Source of the DNA: Lentzea alba
GTDB taxonomy: Bacteria > Actinomycetota > Actinomycetes > Mycobacteriales > Pseudonocardiaceae
NCBI RefSeq assembly: GCF_011067745.1
Contig: NZ_JAAMPJ010000020.1
Location: 1 to 64,000, forward strand
Length of the DNA: 64,000 nucleotides
Direction: 5' to 3'
In this document: positions 9,124-19,112 of the stretch, piece after piece
Layout: every line of letters begins with the position of its first letter
How positions within the stretch are numbered: the stretch's first letter is position 1
Made by a program: the position numbers and the translations under genes
The notes under the pieces: generated by a model
Seen by the model: the letters and a program-made list of their open reading frames with translations, nothing else
Databases searched by the model: none
What the model was told of the DNA's origin: nothing

Positions 9124-10685
9124 TAGGCGCACCGGGTTCCGTCGGCGGGCAATGTCTGGTCGATCAGGTACTTCACGCCGGCGTCGTCCACGCACGCCAC
9201 GCCCTGCAGGAAGACCGTGTGCTGGACGCCTTCGTACGTGAGCAGCCGCGAGTTGAGCGCTTTGGCCAGGTTCACGCCGGCCTCGTACGGCGTCGCCGGG
9301 TCACCGGTCGTGGAGATGACCAGCAGCGGTGGGATGCCGTCGGCCTTGGGCGTGCCCGTGCGCGCGGTGACCGGGGCCGGCCAGAAGGCGCACGAGTCGA
9401 GTGCCGCGCCCGGAGGGTTGCCGTCGTCGAGGAACGGCGCCGCCTCCTTGTACTTCTTCGCGGTCTCCAACAGGGCGTTCTTGTCCGTCAGCCGTTGGTC
9501 GTCGACGCAGTGCACGGCGTTGAACGCATCCGTGATCGTCGAGTAGTTGCCCTGGTCATCGCGGTCGAGGTACGCGTCGGCGAGGGTCATCAGCACGCGG
9601 CCACGGCCGTTCTTCAGCTCCTTGAGGCCGTCCAGCAGCAACGGCCACAGCTGCTCCGAGTACAGCGCCTGGATCGTGGCGGTGATCGCGTCGCTGTAGG
9701 AGAGCTTGCGGTCGTTGACGTTGACCGGCTTCTGGATCAACGGGGTGGTGAGCTGACGGAAGCTCGCGTTGGCGTCGTCACCAAGGGGGCAGTCGCCCTT
9801 CTCACGGCACCACTTCACGAACTCGTCGAACGCCTTCTGGAAGCCGGCGGCCTGGGCGACCAGCGACGCGAGCTGGTCCTGGGTCGGGTCGACGGCACCG
9901 TCGAGGATGAGTGCGCGCACGTTCTGGGGGAAGGTCTCGGCGTACTCGGTACCTATCCGGGTGCCGTACGAGTAGCCGACATAGCTCAGCTTCGCGTCGC
10001 CGAGCGCAGAGCGAAGGACATCCATGTCCTTAACTACGTCCCGCGTGCCCAAGTTGGCGAGCATTGATGCCCCGAATTTTGTACCGGCGGCACACTTCTC
10101 GGCATACGCCTTGTTCTCTTGCTCCGTTTGGGCGATTCCAGCCGGACTCGTGTCGATGTCAAGGTCCAAACGATCGGCATCTCGCTCGGGTCCGGTCAGA
10201 CATTTCACCGCCGGCTCGCTCGCGCCGATGCCCCGCGGGTCGAACCCGACGAGATCGAACCGTTTCGAGAGCTCGGTCTTGCGGTAGTCCGAGACCATCC
10301 CCGCGGCCGCCGCCATGCCGGACGCTCCCGGCCCGCCGGGGTTGATCAGCAATGAGCCGATCTTCTGCCCGGTCGCCTTGTAGCGGAGGACACCGATGGT
10401 GATCGTGTCGCCGTCGGGCTTGGCGTAGTCGAGCGGAACCTGCAGCCGGGTGCACTCGACGTCGCGCTTGCTGCCGTACGCCGACCGGCTCGACCCGGTC
10501 GTGGCGAACGGCGCGCAGTCCTGCCAGCCGAGCTGCTGGCCGTAGAACTTCTCCAGTCCCGCGGGGACTGTGCCGGCCGGTCCTGCCTTCTCGAGGGAGA
10601 CGCCAGGCTTGGGCGCCCCCTCGATGATCGACGTGCAGGACGCGAGAAGGGGAATGACGAGCAACACGCTCAAGAGACGGACCAC
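9123..10685 (-). CDS. Lipoprotein alpha/beta hydrolase, tripeptidyl aminopeptidase family (Hip1/CaeA-like)
   Basis: 520 aa, with a lipoprotein signal ending LASC (Cys17). Catalytic features are GGPGASGM, GYSYGT with Ser239, VISTTGDPATPY for the Asp, and EGVQHTVFL for the His. The family includes M. tuberculosis Hip1 (Rv2224c), a cell-envelope serine protease. It is the first gene of a coupled pair with its paralogue at 7600-9123. The two differ in anchoring: this one is lipid-anchored and the second has a plain signal peptide. It is divergent from nadE, with only 29 bp between the starts. Confidence 0.9.
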   Translation of the reverse strand: MVRLLSVLLVIPLLASCTSIIEGAPKPGVSLEKAGPAGTVPAGLEKFYGQQLGWQDCAPFATTGSSRSAYGSKRDVECTRLQVPLDYAKPDGDTITIGVLRYKATGQKIGSLLINPGGPGASGMAAAAGMVSDYRKTELSKRFDLVGFDPRGIGASEPAVKCLTGPERDADRLDLDIDTSPAGIAQTEQENKAYAEKCAAGTKFGASMLANLGTRDVVKDMDVLRSALGDAKLSYVGYSYGTRIGTEYAETFPQNVRALILDGAVDPTQDQLASLVAQAAGFQKAFDEFVKWCREKGDCPLGDDANASFRQLTTPLIQKPVNVNDRKLSYSDAITATIQALYSEQLWPLLLDGLKELKNGRGRVLMTLADAYLDRDDQGNYSTITDAFNAVHCVDDQRLTDKNALLETAKKYKEAAPFLDDGNPPGAALDSCAFWPAPVTARTGTPKADGIPPLLVISTTGDPATPYEAGVNLAKALNSRLLTYEGVQHTVFLQGVACVDDAGVKYLIDQTLPADGTRCA

Positions 10686-10714
10686 AGCCCGATGGTATGG
10701 GAGATGATGAGGGC

Positions 10715-12427
10715 ATGCCGCAGCTTCGGATCGCGCTCGCCCAGGTCAACGCCACTGTCGGTGACCTTGAGGGCAACGCTTCGTTGGTCGTGGAGTGGAC
10801 GCGCAAGGCCCGTGAAGGCGGCGCGCACCTCGTGGTGTTCCCCGAGATGGTGCTGACCGGCTACCCGGTCGAGGACCTGGCGATCCGCACGTCGTTCGCC
10901 CGCGCCTCCGCCTCGGCACTGGAAGCACTGGCTTCGTCGCTGAACGAGGCAGGCCTCGGCGACATCGCGGCCTACGTCGGCTACCTGGAACACGACTCCG
11001 TCGGCCCGCGCAACGCGGCGGCGGTGCTGCACGGCGGGCGTGTCGTGGCCCGGCAGAGCAAGCACCACCTGCCCAACTACGGCGTGTTCGACGAACGGCG
11101 GTACTTCAAGCCCGGCTCGTCCCTGGACATCGTGCGGATCAACGGTGTCGAGGTCGGCATGGTGATCTGCGAGGACCTGTGGCAGGACGGCGGCCCGATC
11201 ACCGCACTCGGTGACGCCGGCGTGGACCTGGTGGTCTCCCCGAACGCCTCCCCGTACGAGCGCAAGAAGGACGACCAACGCCTGCCGCTGGTAGTCCGCC
11301 GCGCCGCCGAAGCAGGCGCCCCGCTCGCCTACTGCAACCTGGTAGGCGGCCAGGACGAACTGGTCTTCGACGGCGACTCGCTGATCGTGGGCGCCGACGG
11401 CCACCTGATCGGCCGCGCGCCGCAGTTCGTAGAGCACCTGATGTTCGTCGACTTCGACCTGCCGGGCGACGGCTCGTACGAGCAGGGCCAGATCGGCGAG
11501 TTCTACGTGCGCCGAGTGTTCCTCTCGGACGCGATCCCCGCCTACGAACCCCTGCCCGCACCACGCGTGTTCGAACCGCTGTCCGACGAGGCAGAGGTGT
11601 GGCACGCCCTGGTGACCGGCCTGCGCGACTACGTGCACAAAAACGGCTTCCGCTCCGTCGTGCTGGGCCTGTCCGGCGGCATCGACTCCGCCGTAGTAGC
11701 AGCACTGGCCGTAGACGCCCTGGGCGCCGACTCGGTCTATGGCGTCTCAATGCCGTCCACCTACTCGTCCGAGCACTCCCGCTCAGACGCCTCCGACATG
11801 GCCCAGCGCACCGGCCTGCACTTCACCACCGAACCAATCGGCGACATGGTGTCGACCTACGTAGGCCAACTAGCCCTGACCGGCCTGGCCGAGGAGAACA
11901 TCCAGGCCCGCTGCCGAGGCATGCTGCTGATGGCCCTGTCGAACCAGCACGGCCACCTGGTCCTGGCCACAGGCAACAAGTCCGAACTGGCCGTCGGCTA
12001 CTCAACCATCTACGGCGACGCCGTAGGCGGCTACGCCCCGATCAAGGACGTCTTGAAAACCCTGGTCTGGGACCTGGCCCGCTGGCGCAACGCCGAGGCC
12101 GAAAAGCGCGGCGAAACCCCACCAATCCCAGAAAACTCGATCACCAAGCCGCCCTCGGCCGAGCTTCGCCCAGGCCAGGTGGACACCGACTCGCTGCCGG
12201 ACTACGAGATCCTCGACGACCTGCTGGACGACTACGTCGAAGGCGACAAGGGCTACGACGACCTGCTGGCCGCAGGGCACGAGCCCGAGTTGGTCGACCG
12301 CGTGCTGCGGATGGTGGACAAGGCCGAGTACAAGCGCCGCCAGTACCCACCGGGCACGAAAATCTCGAACAAGGCCTTCGGCCGCGACCGCCGGCTGCCG
12401 ATCACGAACGGCTGGCGCGAAGGCTAA
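10715..12427 (+). CDS. nadE: Glutamine-dependent NAD+ synthetase
   Basis: 570 aa. The N-terminal nitrilase-like glutaminase domain shows the Glu44/Lys116/Cys152 triad (VFPEMVLTGYP, RQSKHHLPNYG, MVICEDLWQDGG). The C-terminal synthetase domain carries the PP-loop LSGGIDSAVVAAL. It makes NAD+ from deamido-NAD using ammonia channelled from glutamine. This is the shorter eukaryote-unlike NadE form rather than the ~680-aa M. tuberculosis NadE type. The start at 10715 gives the expected MPQLRIALAQVNATVGD; an in-frame ATG 18 nt upstream is less likely. Confidence 0.93.
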   Translation: MPQLRIALAQVNATVGDLEGNASLVVEWTRKAREGGAHLVVFPEMVLTGYPVEDLAIRTSFARASASALEALASSLNEAGLGDIAAYVGYLEHDSVGPRNAAAVLHGGRVVARQSKHHLPNYGVFDERRYFKPGSSLDIVRINGVEVGMVICEDLWQDGGPITALGDAGVDLVVSPNASPYERKKDDQRLPLVVRRAAEAGAPLAYCNLVGGQDELVFDGDSLIVGADGHLIGRAPQFVEHLMFVDFDLPGDGSYEQGQIGEFYVRRVFLSDAIPAYEPLPAPRVFEPLSDEAEVWHALVTGLRDYVHKNGFRSVVLGLSGGIDSAVVAALAVDALGADSVYGVSMPSTYSSEHSRSDASDMAQRTGLHFTTEPIGDMVSTYVGQLALTGLAEENIQARCRGMLLMALSNQHGHLVLATGNKSELAVGYSTIYGDAVGGYAPIKDVLKTLVWDLARWRNAEAEKRGETPPIPENSITKPPSAELRPGQVDTDSLPDYEILDDLLDDYVEGDKGYDDLLAAGHEPELVDRVLRMVDKAEYKRRQYPPGTKISNKAFGRDRRLPITNGWREG

Positions 12428-12529
12428 GCCGAGCAGTCCACCCCCGCACTGAGCGAGCCCGGCGGTGGGGTCCCCAGGAGTAGAGCCTGCTCCACCGCGC
12501 CCACCCACCCCACCAGCTACGTTCCCCTC

Positions 12530-13720
12530 ATGAAACGGATCTGGGCGGCGTTCGTCTACCTGGCGACCGGCCTGCTGACAGCAACAGCGTCCTGGCTAGC
12601 GCTAGGCGTGCTACTGCTGTCCGTAGTAGTCCTGCCGTTGCTACCGATCACAGCCCCGGCCATCCGCCGAATCGTCGATCTGGACCGCCGCCGCCTGGCC
12701 CGCTTCACCAACAAGACCCTGCCCTCCCCAGAACCCCTGACCGGTCCCTGGCTGCACCGAGCCCAACGAGTCCTGTCCGACCCGGCCAGCCGCAAAGACG
12801 GAACCTGGCTGATCACCCACGCCCTGTACGGCACGGTGTTCGGCGCAATCGCCATCTCCATCTCCGGCGCACTGCTGCAACAGCCACTGGTCCCACTGCT
12901 CTGGTGGTCCATCCCAGGCGGCTTCGCAAACTCCTTCGGCGTCCACGTCGACTCCTGGCTCAAAGCGCTGCTCAGCGTCCCGATCGCGATAGTCCTGACC
13001 CTGATCGTCACCCAACTGCCCAAACTGGCAGCCCTGGACGCCAAGTGGGCAGAAAAACTCCTAGCACCCCCCAAAGCATCACTGGAAAAGCGCCTGGCCG
13101 AGGTCGTAGCCACCCGAGCAGCAGCCCTGCAAGCACACGGGGCCGAACTAAGGCGGATCGAACGAAACCTCCACGACGGCACGCAAAACAAGCTGGTAGG
13201 CGTCGTGATGATGCTCGGTTTGGCCGAACGAACCCTCAAACAGAACCCCGACAACGCACTGCAAGCGCTGCTCCGCGCCCAAGACGCAGCAGGCGACGCA
13301 CTGGAAGAACTCCGCAACGTCGTCCGCAGCATCCATCCGCCAGTGCTGGAAGATCTGGGACTGGACGGCGCGATCCAGGCACTCGCCGCGCGGTGCCCGG
13401 TCCCGTGCATCCTCCAGGCCGACCACCTCGGAAGGATGCCGGCAGCAGTCGAGGCAGCGGCGTACTTCGCGGTGGCCGAGGCGCTCACGAACGTGGCGAA
13501 ACACAGCGGGGCCAGGCACGCGAAGGTCATTCTGGGCACAGACGGATCGAGGCTCACCGTGGTCGTCCACGACGACGGCAAAGGTGGCGCCGACGAGAAG
13601 CAGGGCACGGGGTTGGACGGGATTCGTGGCAGGGTGGCGGCGTTGGACGGCATCGCTGCCATCAGCAGTCCCGAGGGCGGCCCGACCGTGCTCACCGTCG
13701 TGCTACCAATTGGGAAGTGA
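12530..13720 (+). CDS. Sensor histidine kinase (HisKA_3 / NarL-partner class)
   Basis: 396 aa. Hydrophobic segments lie at ~5-45, ~85-125 and ~145-165, then a cytoplasmic kinase core. The phosphoacceptor is His215 in RIERNLHDGTQNKL, and the HATPase_c domain shows EALTNVAKHSG and DDGKGG...GTGLDGIRGRV. No extracellular sensor domain is apparent, so it may sense a membrane signal. It is followed 2 bp later by its response regulator. The ligand and target genes are unknown. Confidence 0.9.
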   Translation: MKRIWAAFVYLATGLLTATASWLALGVLLLSVVVLPLLPITAPAIRRIVDLDRRRLARFTNKTLPSPEPLTGPWLHRAQRVLSDPASRKDGTWLITHALYGTVFGAIAISISGALLQQPLVPLLWWSIPGGFANSFGVHVDSWLKALLSVPIAIVLTLIVTQLPKLAALDAKWAEKLLAPPKASLEKRLAEVVATRAAALQAHGAELRRIERNLHDGTQNKLVGVVMMLGLAERTLKQNPDNALQALLRAQDAAGDALEELRNVVRSIHPPVLEDLGLDGAIQALAARCPVPCILQADHLGRMPAAVEAAAYFAVAEALTNVAKHSGARHAKVILGTDGSRLTVVVHDDGKGGADEKQGTGLDGIRGRVAALDGIAAISSPEGGPTVLTVVLPIGK

Positions 13721-13722
13721 CC

Positions 13723-14370
13723 ATGCGCATCGTGATCGCCGAGGACGACGCCCTCCTCCGCGAGGGACTGACGTTGTTGTTGCGCAACGAGGGCCTCGAA
13801 GTGGCGGCGGCCGCGGACAACCCGGACGACTTCCTCGAAGCTGTCGCGGAACACGAGCCGGACATCGCCGTGGTCGACGTGCGCATGCCACCGACGTTCA
13901 CGGACGAGGGGCTCAAAGCAGCCGTGGAGGCACGACGCCGGCACCCGAAACTGGCCGTGCTCGTCCTCAGCGCGTGGGTCGAGCAGAGCTACGCGCACGA
14001 ACTGCTCGCGGGCACCAACGGCGGTGTCGGCTACCTGCTCAAGGAACGCGTCGGCAAGGTCGCGGACTTCCTCGACTCGCTGCACCGGGTGGCGCAGGGC
14101 GGCACGGCGCTCGACCCCGAGGTCGTGTCGCAACTCCTGGTGCGGCGCAGGGCGGACGACGCGCTCGGCGTGTTGTCACCGCGTGAGCGCGAGGTGCTCG
14201 GGCTGATGGCGCAAGGGCTGTCGAACGCCGCCATCGGCGAACAGCTGGTCATCAGCGCCGGCGCGGTGCACAAGCACGTCGGCAACGTCTTCCTCAAGCT
14301 GGGCCTCAACTCCGAGGACGGCGCCGGTGACCGTCGAGTGCAGGCGGTGCTCGCCTATCTCGATCACTGA
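13723..14370 (+). CDS. Response regulator, NarL/FixJ family
   Basis: 215 aa, starting at the ATG just after the kinase stop. The receiver domain has the acidic pocket AEDD and phosphoacceptor Asp52 (VVDVRMPP). The C-terminal LuxR-type helix-turn-helix begins LSPREREVLGLMAQGLSNAAIG. It is the cognate partner of the upstream kinase. A bulged hairpin at 14371-14392 separates it from convergent lysX. Confidence 0.92.
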   Translation: MRIVIAEDDALLREGLTLLLRNEGLEVAAAADNPDDFLEAVAEHEPDIAVVDVRMPPTFTDEGLKAAVEARRRHPKLAVLVLSAWVEQSYAHELLAGTNGGVGYLLKERVGKVADFLDSLHRVAQGGTALDPEVVSQLLVRRRADDALGVLSPREREVLGLMAQGLSNAAIGEQLVISAGAVHKHVGNVFLKLGLNSEDGAGDRRVQAVLAYLDH

Positions 14371-14382
14371 GCCGAAGCTCAG

Positions 14383-17300
14383 CTAGCTCGGCCGCACAAA
14401 CGGAAAGAGCACGGTCTGCCGGATCGACGTGCCCGTCAGCATCATCAGCAACCGGTCGACGCCCATGCCGAGCCCGCCCGTCGGCGGCATGCCGTGCTCC
14501 AGTGCCCGCAGGAAGTCCTCGTCCAGCTCCATCGCCTCGACGTCGCCGGACGCGGCCTTCAGCGACTGCGCCTCCAGCCGGCGCCGCTGCTCCAGCGGGT
14601 CGGTGAGTTCCGAGTACGCCGTGCCGATCTCCGCACCGAACGCCACCAGGTCCCACCGCTCGGCCAGCCGGGGATCGGTGCGGTGCTGCCTGGTCAGCGG
14701 TGACACCGAGGTCGGGAAGTCGATGTAGAAGGTCGGCCCGACGGTGGAAGCCTCCACGAACGAGTCGTACGCCTCCTGCACCAGCTGTCCGTGGTCCCAG
14801 TCGTCGTTGATCTCCACACCTCGTCCGGCCAGCAGCGAGCGCAGCTCGGAGATCGAGGTGTCCGGCGTGACGACGGCGTCCAAAGCCGAGGAAACCGCGC
14901 TGTAGACCGGAATCACCGGCCACTCCCCCGAGATGTCGAACGCGCCTTCCGGTCGCATGGCCACTTCTTCGCCGAACGCCGTGCGCGCCGCGTGCTGGAT
15001 CAACGCGCGCACCAGGTCGAGCATGACCTGGTAGTCCGCATAGGACTGATAGGCCTCGAGCATGGTGAACTCGGGGTTGTGGGTGGCGTCCGCGCCCTCG
15101 TTGCGGAAGTTCCGGTTCAGCTCGAACACGCGGTCCACCCCCGCGACGCACAGCCGTTTCAGATAGAGCTCCGGCGCGATTCGCAGGTACATCCGCATGT
15201 CGTAGGCGTTGATGTGCGTGACGAACGGGCGGGCGTTCGCACCGCCGTGCACCGCCTGCAGCATCGGCGTCTCTACTTCGAGGTACTCGTGCGAGTGCAG
15301 GAACTCGCGCACGCTGCGGATGACGTCGCTGCGCAGCTTCAACAGGTGCGCCGAGTCCTGGTTGACGACGAGGTCCAGGTAGCGCTGACGGACGCGGGCC
15401 TCCGGGTCGGTGAAGCCCTTCCGCTTGTCCGGCAACGGGTGCAGGCACTTCGCGGTCATCACCCACGAGGTGGCCAGCACGGAGATCTCGCCGTGGTCGG
15501 ACTTGACCACCTGGCCGGTCACGCCGACGTGATCACCGAGGTCCACGTCCGACTTCCACGACGACAGCGCGTCGCCGAGCGAGTCGATCGACAGCATCAG
15601 CTGGATCTCCCCGCTGAAGTCCCGCAGCCGCGCGAAGCACAGCTTGCCCATCTCCCGCAGCGCCACCACTCGGCCGGTGACCGAGACGTCCTCGCCGAAC
15701 CGTTCCCTGGCCGCGGCCAGCAGGTCCGTGCGCGAGAACCCGACCGGGTACGGGTCGACACCGGCGGCCACCAGCCGCTGGACCTTCGCGATCCGCACCC
15801 GGACCTGCTCCGGGCGCCGGACCGCCTTGGGTTCGACGCGGATCGCGTCGATCTCGGCGACCTTCAGGGCGAAGTCGGAACTCACGTCGGTCTTCTGCAA
15901 CGCCCGCTTGCGCAACGACCGCAGCGACGGCACGAAACCCTCGGCCACGCCCGCGGCGATGCTGACCCGCGGCAACGACCGGGACCGCTGGTAGCAGAGG
16001 AACCGCGGTTCCCAGTTCGGCAGGTACTTGGCGTTCGACCGGTACAGCGACTCCAGCTGGAAGAACCGCGACGCGAGCGACAGCACCCGCCGCCACGCCC
16101 GCAGCACCGGGCCGGCCCCGATCTTCTCGCCTTCCTCGAACACCGCGCGGAACATCGCGAAGTTCAACGAGATCCGGTGCACACCGAGGTGTCCGGCCGC
16201 GGCAGCGAACTGGGCCACCATGTACTCGTTCAGGCCGTTCTCCGCCGCGCGGTCACGTCGCATCAAGTCCAGCGACACACCACGGCGTCCCCACGGCACG
16301 AACGACAACAACCCGCGCAGCGCACCGGACGCGTCGTAAGCCTCGACCATCACACAGCGGCCGTCGCTCGGATCTCCCAGGCGTCCCAGGGCCATCGAGA
16401 ACCCGCGCTCGGTCTCGGCACCGCGCCAGGCCTGCGCGAGGTCCAGGATGGACGACATCTCGTCCGGCGCGATCTCGCTGTGCCGGCGGACCCGCGCGGT
16501 GTACCCGGCACGTTCCACCCGGGACACCGCCTGCCGCAGGCCACGGCGTTCCGGACCGGCCAGGACGAACTCGCGGACGTCCAGGATCGCCTCGTCACCG
16601 ATCTCCAGCGCCTTCAGCCCGGCAGCGGAGTAGACCTGCGCGCCGCGTTCGGAAGCGCCCAGGACTCCGGGCATCCAGCCGTAGGTCCGCGCCTCGGACA
16701 GCCACGCCAGCACGGCCTCGGGCCAGGCCTCCTCGTCACCGATCGGGTCGGCCGACGCCAGCGTCACACCACCGATCACCCGGTACGTCAGAGCCGCTCG
16801 GCCGGAAGCCGCGAACACCACGCTCTTGTCGCGCCGGGTCGCGAAGTACCCCAGCGAGTCCGGCTCACCGTCGGCGGCGAGCAGCCGGCGCACGTCCAGC
16901 TCCTCGTCCGGGGTGATCATGCTCTGCGTCCGGACGCCCCGGAAGAACAGGTACATCGCGTGGATCGCGACGACCGTGCCGCCGAGCCCCAGCAGCACGC
17001 TCAGCCACTGCGGGCCCTCGGGGATGTCGAGCCGGCCCAGCCGGACGACCTCACCCGTCGCCTGGTTCGCCGCCCACGCCAGCTTGTCGGTCTGCTCGAC
17101 CAGCTTGCCGGGGAAGACCTCGGTGAGACCCCAGCCCAGGAGCACCAGCACGATCATGCCCAGCACGAACGACGCCAGCGCGCGCTTCCACGCGCCGCGG
17201 GCCAGCCGGGCCGGGAACGCCTCGCGCACAGCCCACAGCAGCACCAGGCACACCAGCGAGGTCACGACCCCTACGCTCAGGAACACCCAGGGCGCTCGCT

Positions 17301-17613
17301 CGCCCTCGTCCAGGACTTCTTCAGGCGCGACGGCAAAGATGACCATGGTGAAACTGACCAGTGCCAGGCCCATGACCTGGACCAGCAGCAACACCCACAG
17401 CGCTGCTCGCTTGTGCCTGCGCAGGGCGGCGCCCAGCACGAAGAACACCAAGGCGATGAAGAGGTTGCCGTCGATCGGCAGGCCGACGAGGTATCCGACC
17501 TGGTCGGCGACCCCGGTGAACCAGCTGTCCTCCGGCAGAATCACCCTGAGCAGCGACAACACCGCGGCCAACTGCACGACCGTGGCGATCGCGCCCGCGA
17601 TCTTCCACTTCAC
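14383..17613 (-). CDS. lysX: Bifunctional lysylphosphatidylglycerol synthetase / lysyl-tRNA synthetase
   Basis: 1076 aa from GTG at 17613 (protein begins MKWKIAGAIATVVQLAAVL). N-terminal membrane helices occupy ~1-200, followed by a DUF2156 flippase/transferase-type domain with GYFATRRDKSVVFA and ETERGFSMALGRLGDP. The C-terminal class II lysyl-tRNA synthetase part starts near residue 610 with an OB fold and ends GGLGMGVDRLLMML. It charges tRNA-Lys and moves lysine onto phosphatidylglycerol, which lowers negative surface charge and protects against cationic peptides. It is somewhat shorter at the N-terminus than M. tuberculosis LysX. It is divergent from the next gene by 30 bp. Confidence 0.93.
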   Translation of the reverse strand: MKWKIAGAIATVVQLAAVLSLLRVILPEDSWFTGVADQVGYLVGLPIDGNLFIALVFFVLGAALRRHKRAALWVLLLVQVMGLALVSFTMVIFAVAPEEVLDEGERAPWVFLSVGVVTSLVCLVLLWAVREAFPARLARGAWKRALASFVLGMIVLVLLGWGLTEVFPGKLVEQTDKLAWAANQATGEVVRLGRLDIPEGPQWLSVLLGLGGTVVAIHAMYLFFRGVRTQSMITPDEELDVRRLLAADGEPDSLGYFATRRDKSVVFAASGRAALTYRVIGGVTLASADPIGDEEAWPEAVLAWLSEARTYGWMPGVLGASERGAQVYSAAGLKALEIGDEAILDVREFVLAGPERRGLRQAVSRVERAGYTARVRRHSEIAPDEMSSILDLAQAWRGAETERGFSMALGRLGDPSDGRCVMVEAYDASGALRGLLSFVPWGRRGVSLDLMRRDRAAENGLNEYMVAQFAAAAGHLGVHRISLNFAMFRAVFEEGEKIGAGPVLRAWRRVLSLASRFFQLESLYRSNAKYLPNWEPRFLCYQRSRSLPRVSIAAGVAEGFVPSLRSLRKRALQKTDVSSDFALKVAEIDAIRVEPKAVRRPEQVRVRIAKVQRLVAAGVDPYPVGFSRTDLLAAARERFGEDVSVTGRVVALREMGKLCFARLRDFSGEIQLMLSIDSLGDALSSWKSDVDLGDHVGVTGQVVKSDHGEISVLATSWVMTAKCLHPLPDKRKGFTDPEARVRQRYLDLVVNQDSAHLLKLRSDVIRSVREFLHSHEYLEVETPMLQAVHGGANARPFVTHINAYDMRMYLRIAPELYLKRLCVAGVDRVFELNRNFRNEGADATHNPEFTMLEAYQSYADYQVMLDLVRALIQHAARTAFGEEVAMRPEGAFDISGEWPVIPVYSAVSSALDAVVTPDTSISELRSLLAGRGVEINDDWDHGQLVQEAYDSFVEASTVGPTFYIDFPTSVSPLTRQHRTDPRLAERWDLVAFGAEIGTAYSELTDPLEQRRRLEAQSLKAASGDVEAMELDEDFLRALEHGMPPTGGLGMGVDRLLMMLTGTSIRQTVLFPFVRPS

Positions 17614-17643
17614 GTCAACTCCCGGGGTCCGCACGTGTCGGCC

Positions 17644-18465
17644 ATGATCCCCTCCTCGGCAGGACGGCTGCACGTCACCTCCTCCGGGCGGCCTGACCAG
17701 CCTGTGGTCGTGCTGAGCTCGGGGCTCGGCGGGGCCTGGTTCGACTGGGACCGGACCGTGCGGTTGCTGGAACCACTCGCTCGGGTGATCGTGTTCGACC
17801 GGCCGGGCCTCGGGATGAGCGGTCCGGCCCGGCGCGGGCCGTCCCTGGCGCGCGAGGTGGCCGTGCTGGACGCGGTCATGCGCGGGGTTCCGCGGGCGGT
17901 CCTGGTCGGGCACTCGATGGCATCGCTGCACGTCGAGGCCTATGCCCGGCTGCGGCCCCATCGGGTCGCCGGGGTCGTGCTGCTCGACCCGGACACCGAG
18001 ACGCCGGGCGCGGGAGCCCCGTTCGACCCGGCGGCGTTGATCGCGCAGGGCATGCGGGCGTTCGGCAGCCGCTGGCTCGGCGCGCGGATCAGCCGGCGGT
18101 ACGGGCACGCCGTGCGCAACCTGCTGACCGCGGTGTCGACGCTGGGCGTCACCGATCCCGCACCCGCTGACCTGGTCGAACTCGTCTACCGGCGGCCCGG
18201 CGTCGGGCGGGCGGCGCTGTGGGAGCTCGCGTCGTACCCAGGTCAGGTGGCGACGCTGGAACGGCTGCGCAAGCGTCGTGAGCTGCCCGAAGTGCCGTGG
18301 ATCGTGCTCACGGCGGGACGAAAGGTGTGGCCGGAGCACCGGTCGTTGGCCGCCCTCGTGCCGTGGGGGCGCAACGTGCCCGTGCCCGGCAGCCGTCACA
18401 TGATCCAGATGGACCGGCCGGACGCCGTGGTCATGGCCGTCCGGGACGTGCTCAGAGGTCTGTGA
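17644..18465 (+). CDS. Alpha/beta hydrolase
   Basis: 273 aa from ATG at 17644. A GTG at 17635 is possible. The alpha/beta fold is shown by SSGLGGAWFDWD, the strand FDRPGLGMSG and the nucleophile elbow VGHSMAS (Ser91). A late His lies in GSRHMIQMDRPD and an Asp in LLDPDTE or nearby. There is no signal peptide, so it is cytoplasmic. Substrate is not predictable. The divergent 30-bp spacing means its promoter must overlap that of lysX. Confidence 0.8.
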   Translation: MIPSSAGRLHVTSSGRPDQPVVVLSSGLGGAWFDWDRTVRLLEPLARVIVFDRPGLGMSGPARRGPSLAREVAVLDAVMRGVPRAVLVGHSMASLHVEAYARLRPHRVAGVVLLDPDTETPGAGAPFDPAALIAQGMRAFGSRWLGARISRRYGHAVRNLLTAVSTLGVTDPAPADLVELVYRRPGVGRAALWELASYPGQVATLERLRKRRELPEVPWIVLTAGRKVWPEHRSLAALVPWGRNVPVPGSRHMIQMDRPDAVVMAVRDVLRGL

Positions 18466-18468
18466 GGC

Positions 18469-19062
18469 TCAGTAGCCGAAGTTCTGGGTCCAGTACGGCC
18501 CGGCTCCACCCAGCTCGACGCCCACGCCGAGGGTCTTGAACTCCGCGTTGAGGATGTTCGCCCGATGCGGAGGGCTGTCCATCCAGGCGGTCATCACGGC
18601 ATGGGGGTTGCTCTGTCCCTGCGCCACGTTCTCGCCACCGGGACTCGGGTGGCCGGCCGCGCTCATGCGCTCCGCCGGCGTCACGCCGTCCGGGTTCACG
18701 TGAGCGCAGAAAGCGCGCGCCGCCATGTCCCTGCTGTGGTTCCTGGCGGCGACCCGCAACCGTTCGTCGCAGCTCAACCGCGGTAGACCAGCCCTCTTGC
18801 GGACCACGTTGACCAGCGTGAGCACGTTGTCCTCGAAGCCGGACTGAGTGCTCTGGTTCCACCGGGCCGACCGCGCGGGGGTGGGGACTTCCTGCCCGTG
18901 CGCGGGTGCGGAATCGATCCGTCCTGGGGAAGGCCGGAACAGGCCGACCGAGTCGGCACGTTTCTTCGGCAGCTGGCTTCCCGGCATGCGTGTGACGGTA
19001 ACCGCATCTACGACACGTTTCCGGCTAACGGTGTCACCCTGGTCTTCGGCAACCGTGCACAA
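18469..19062 (-). CDS. CAP (SCP/PR-1) domain protein, no recognisable signal peptide
   Basis: Up to 197 aa, but the true start is uncertain. The CAP core spans ~80-197, with [36 protein letters not shown] and a C-terminal YWTQNFGY, typical of bacterial secreted CAP proteins. The ~75 residues in front are Pro/Ser/Arg-rich and lack a hydrophobic signal, unlike the CAP protein at 42529-42993. An unseen alternative start, non-classical export or N-terminal decay could explain this. It is divergent from panB. Confidence 0.65.
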   Translation of the reverse strand: MCTVAEDQGDTVSRKRVVDAVTVTRMPGSQLPKKRADSVGLFRPSPGRIDSAPAHGQEVPTPARSARWNQSTQSGFEDNVLTLVNVVRKRAGLPRLSCDERLRVAARNHSRDMAARAFCAHVNPDGVTPAERMSAAGHPSPGGENVAQGQSNPHAVMTAWMDSPPHRANILNAEFKTLGVGVELGGAGPYWTQNFGY

Positions 19063-19112
19063 AGCGCCCGGGGACCCGCGAAGGCGGGCCTCGAGGAAAG
19101 GACCGGTCGACG

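Noticed and set aside
12428-12529. Terminator after nadE
   Set aside because: CCACC...GGTGG pairing is present but interrupted, too weak to list with confidence.
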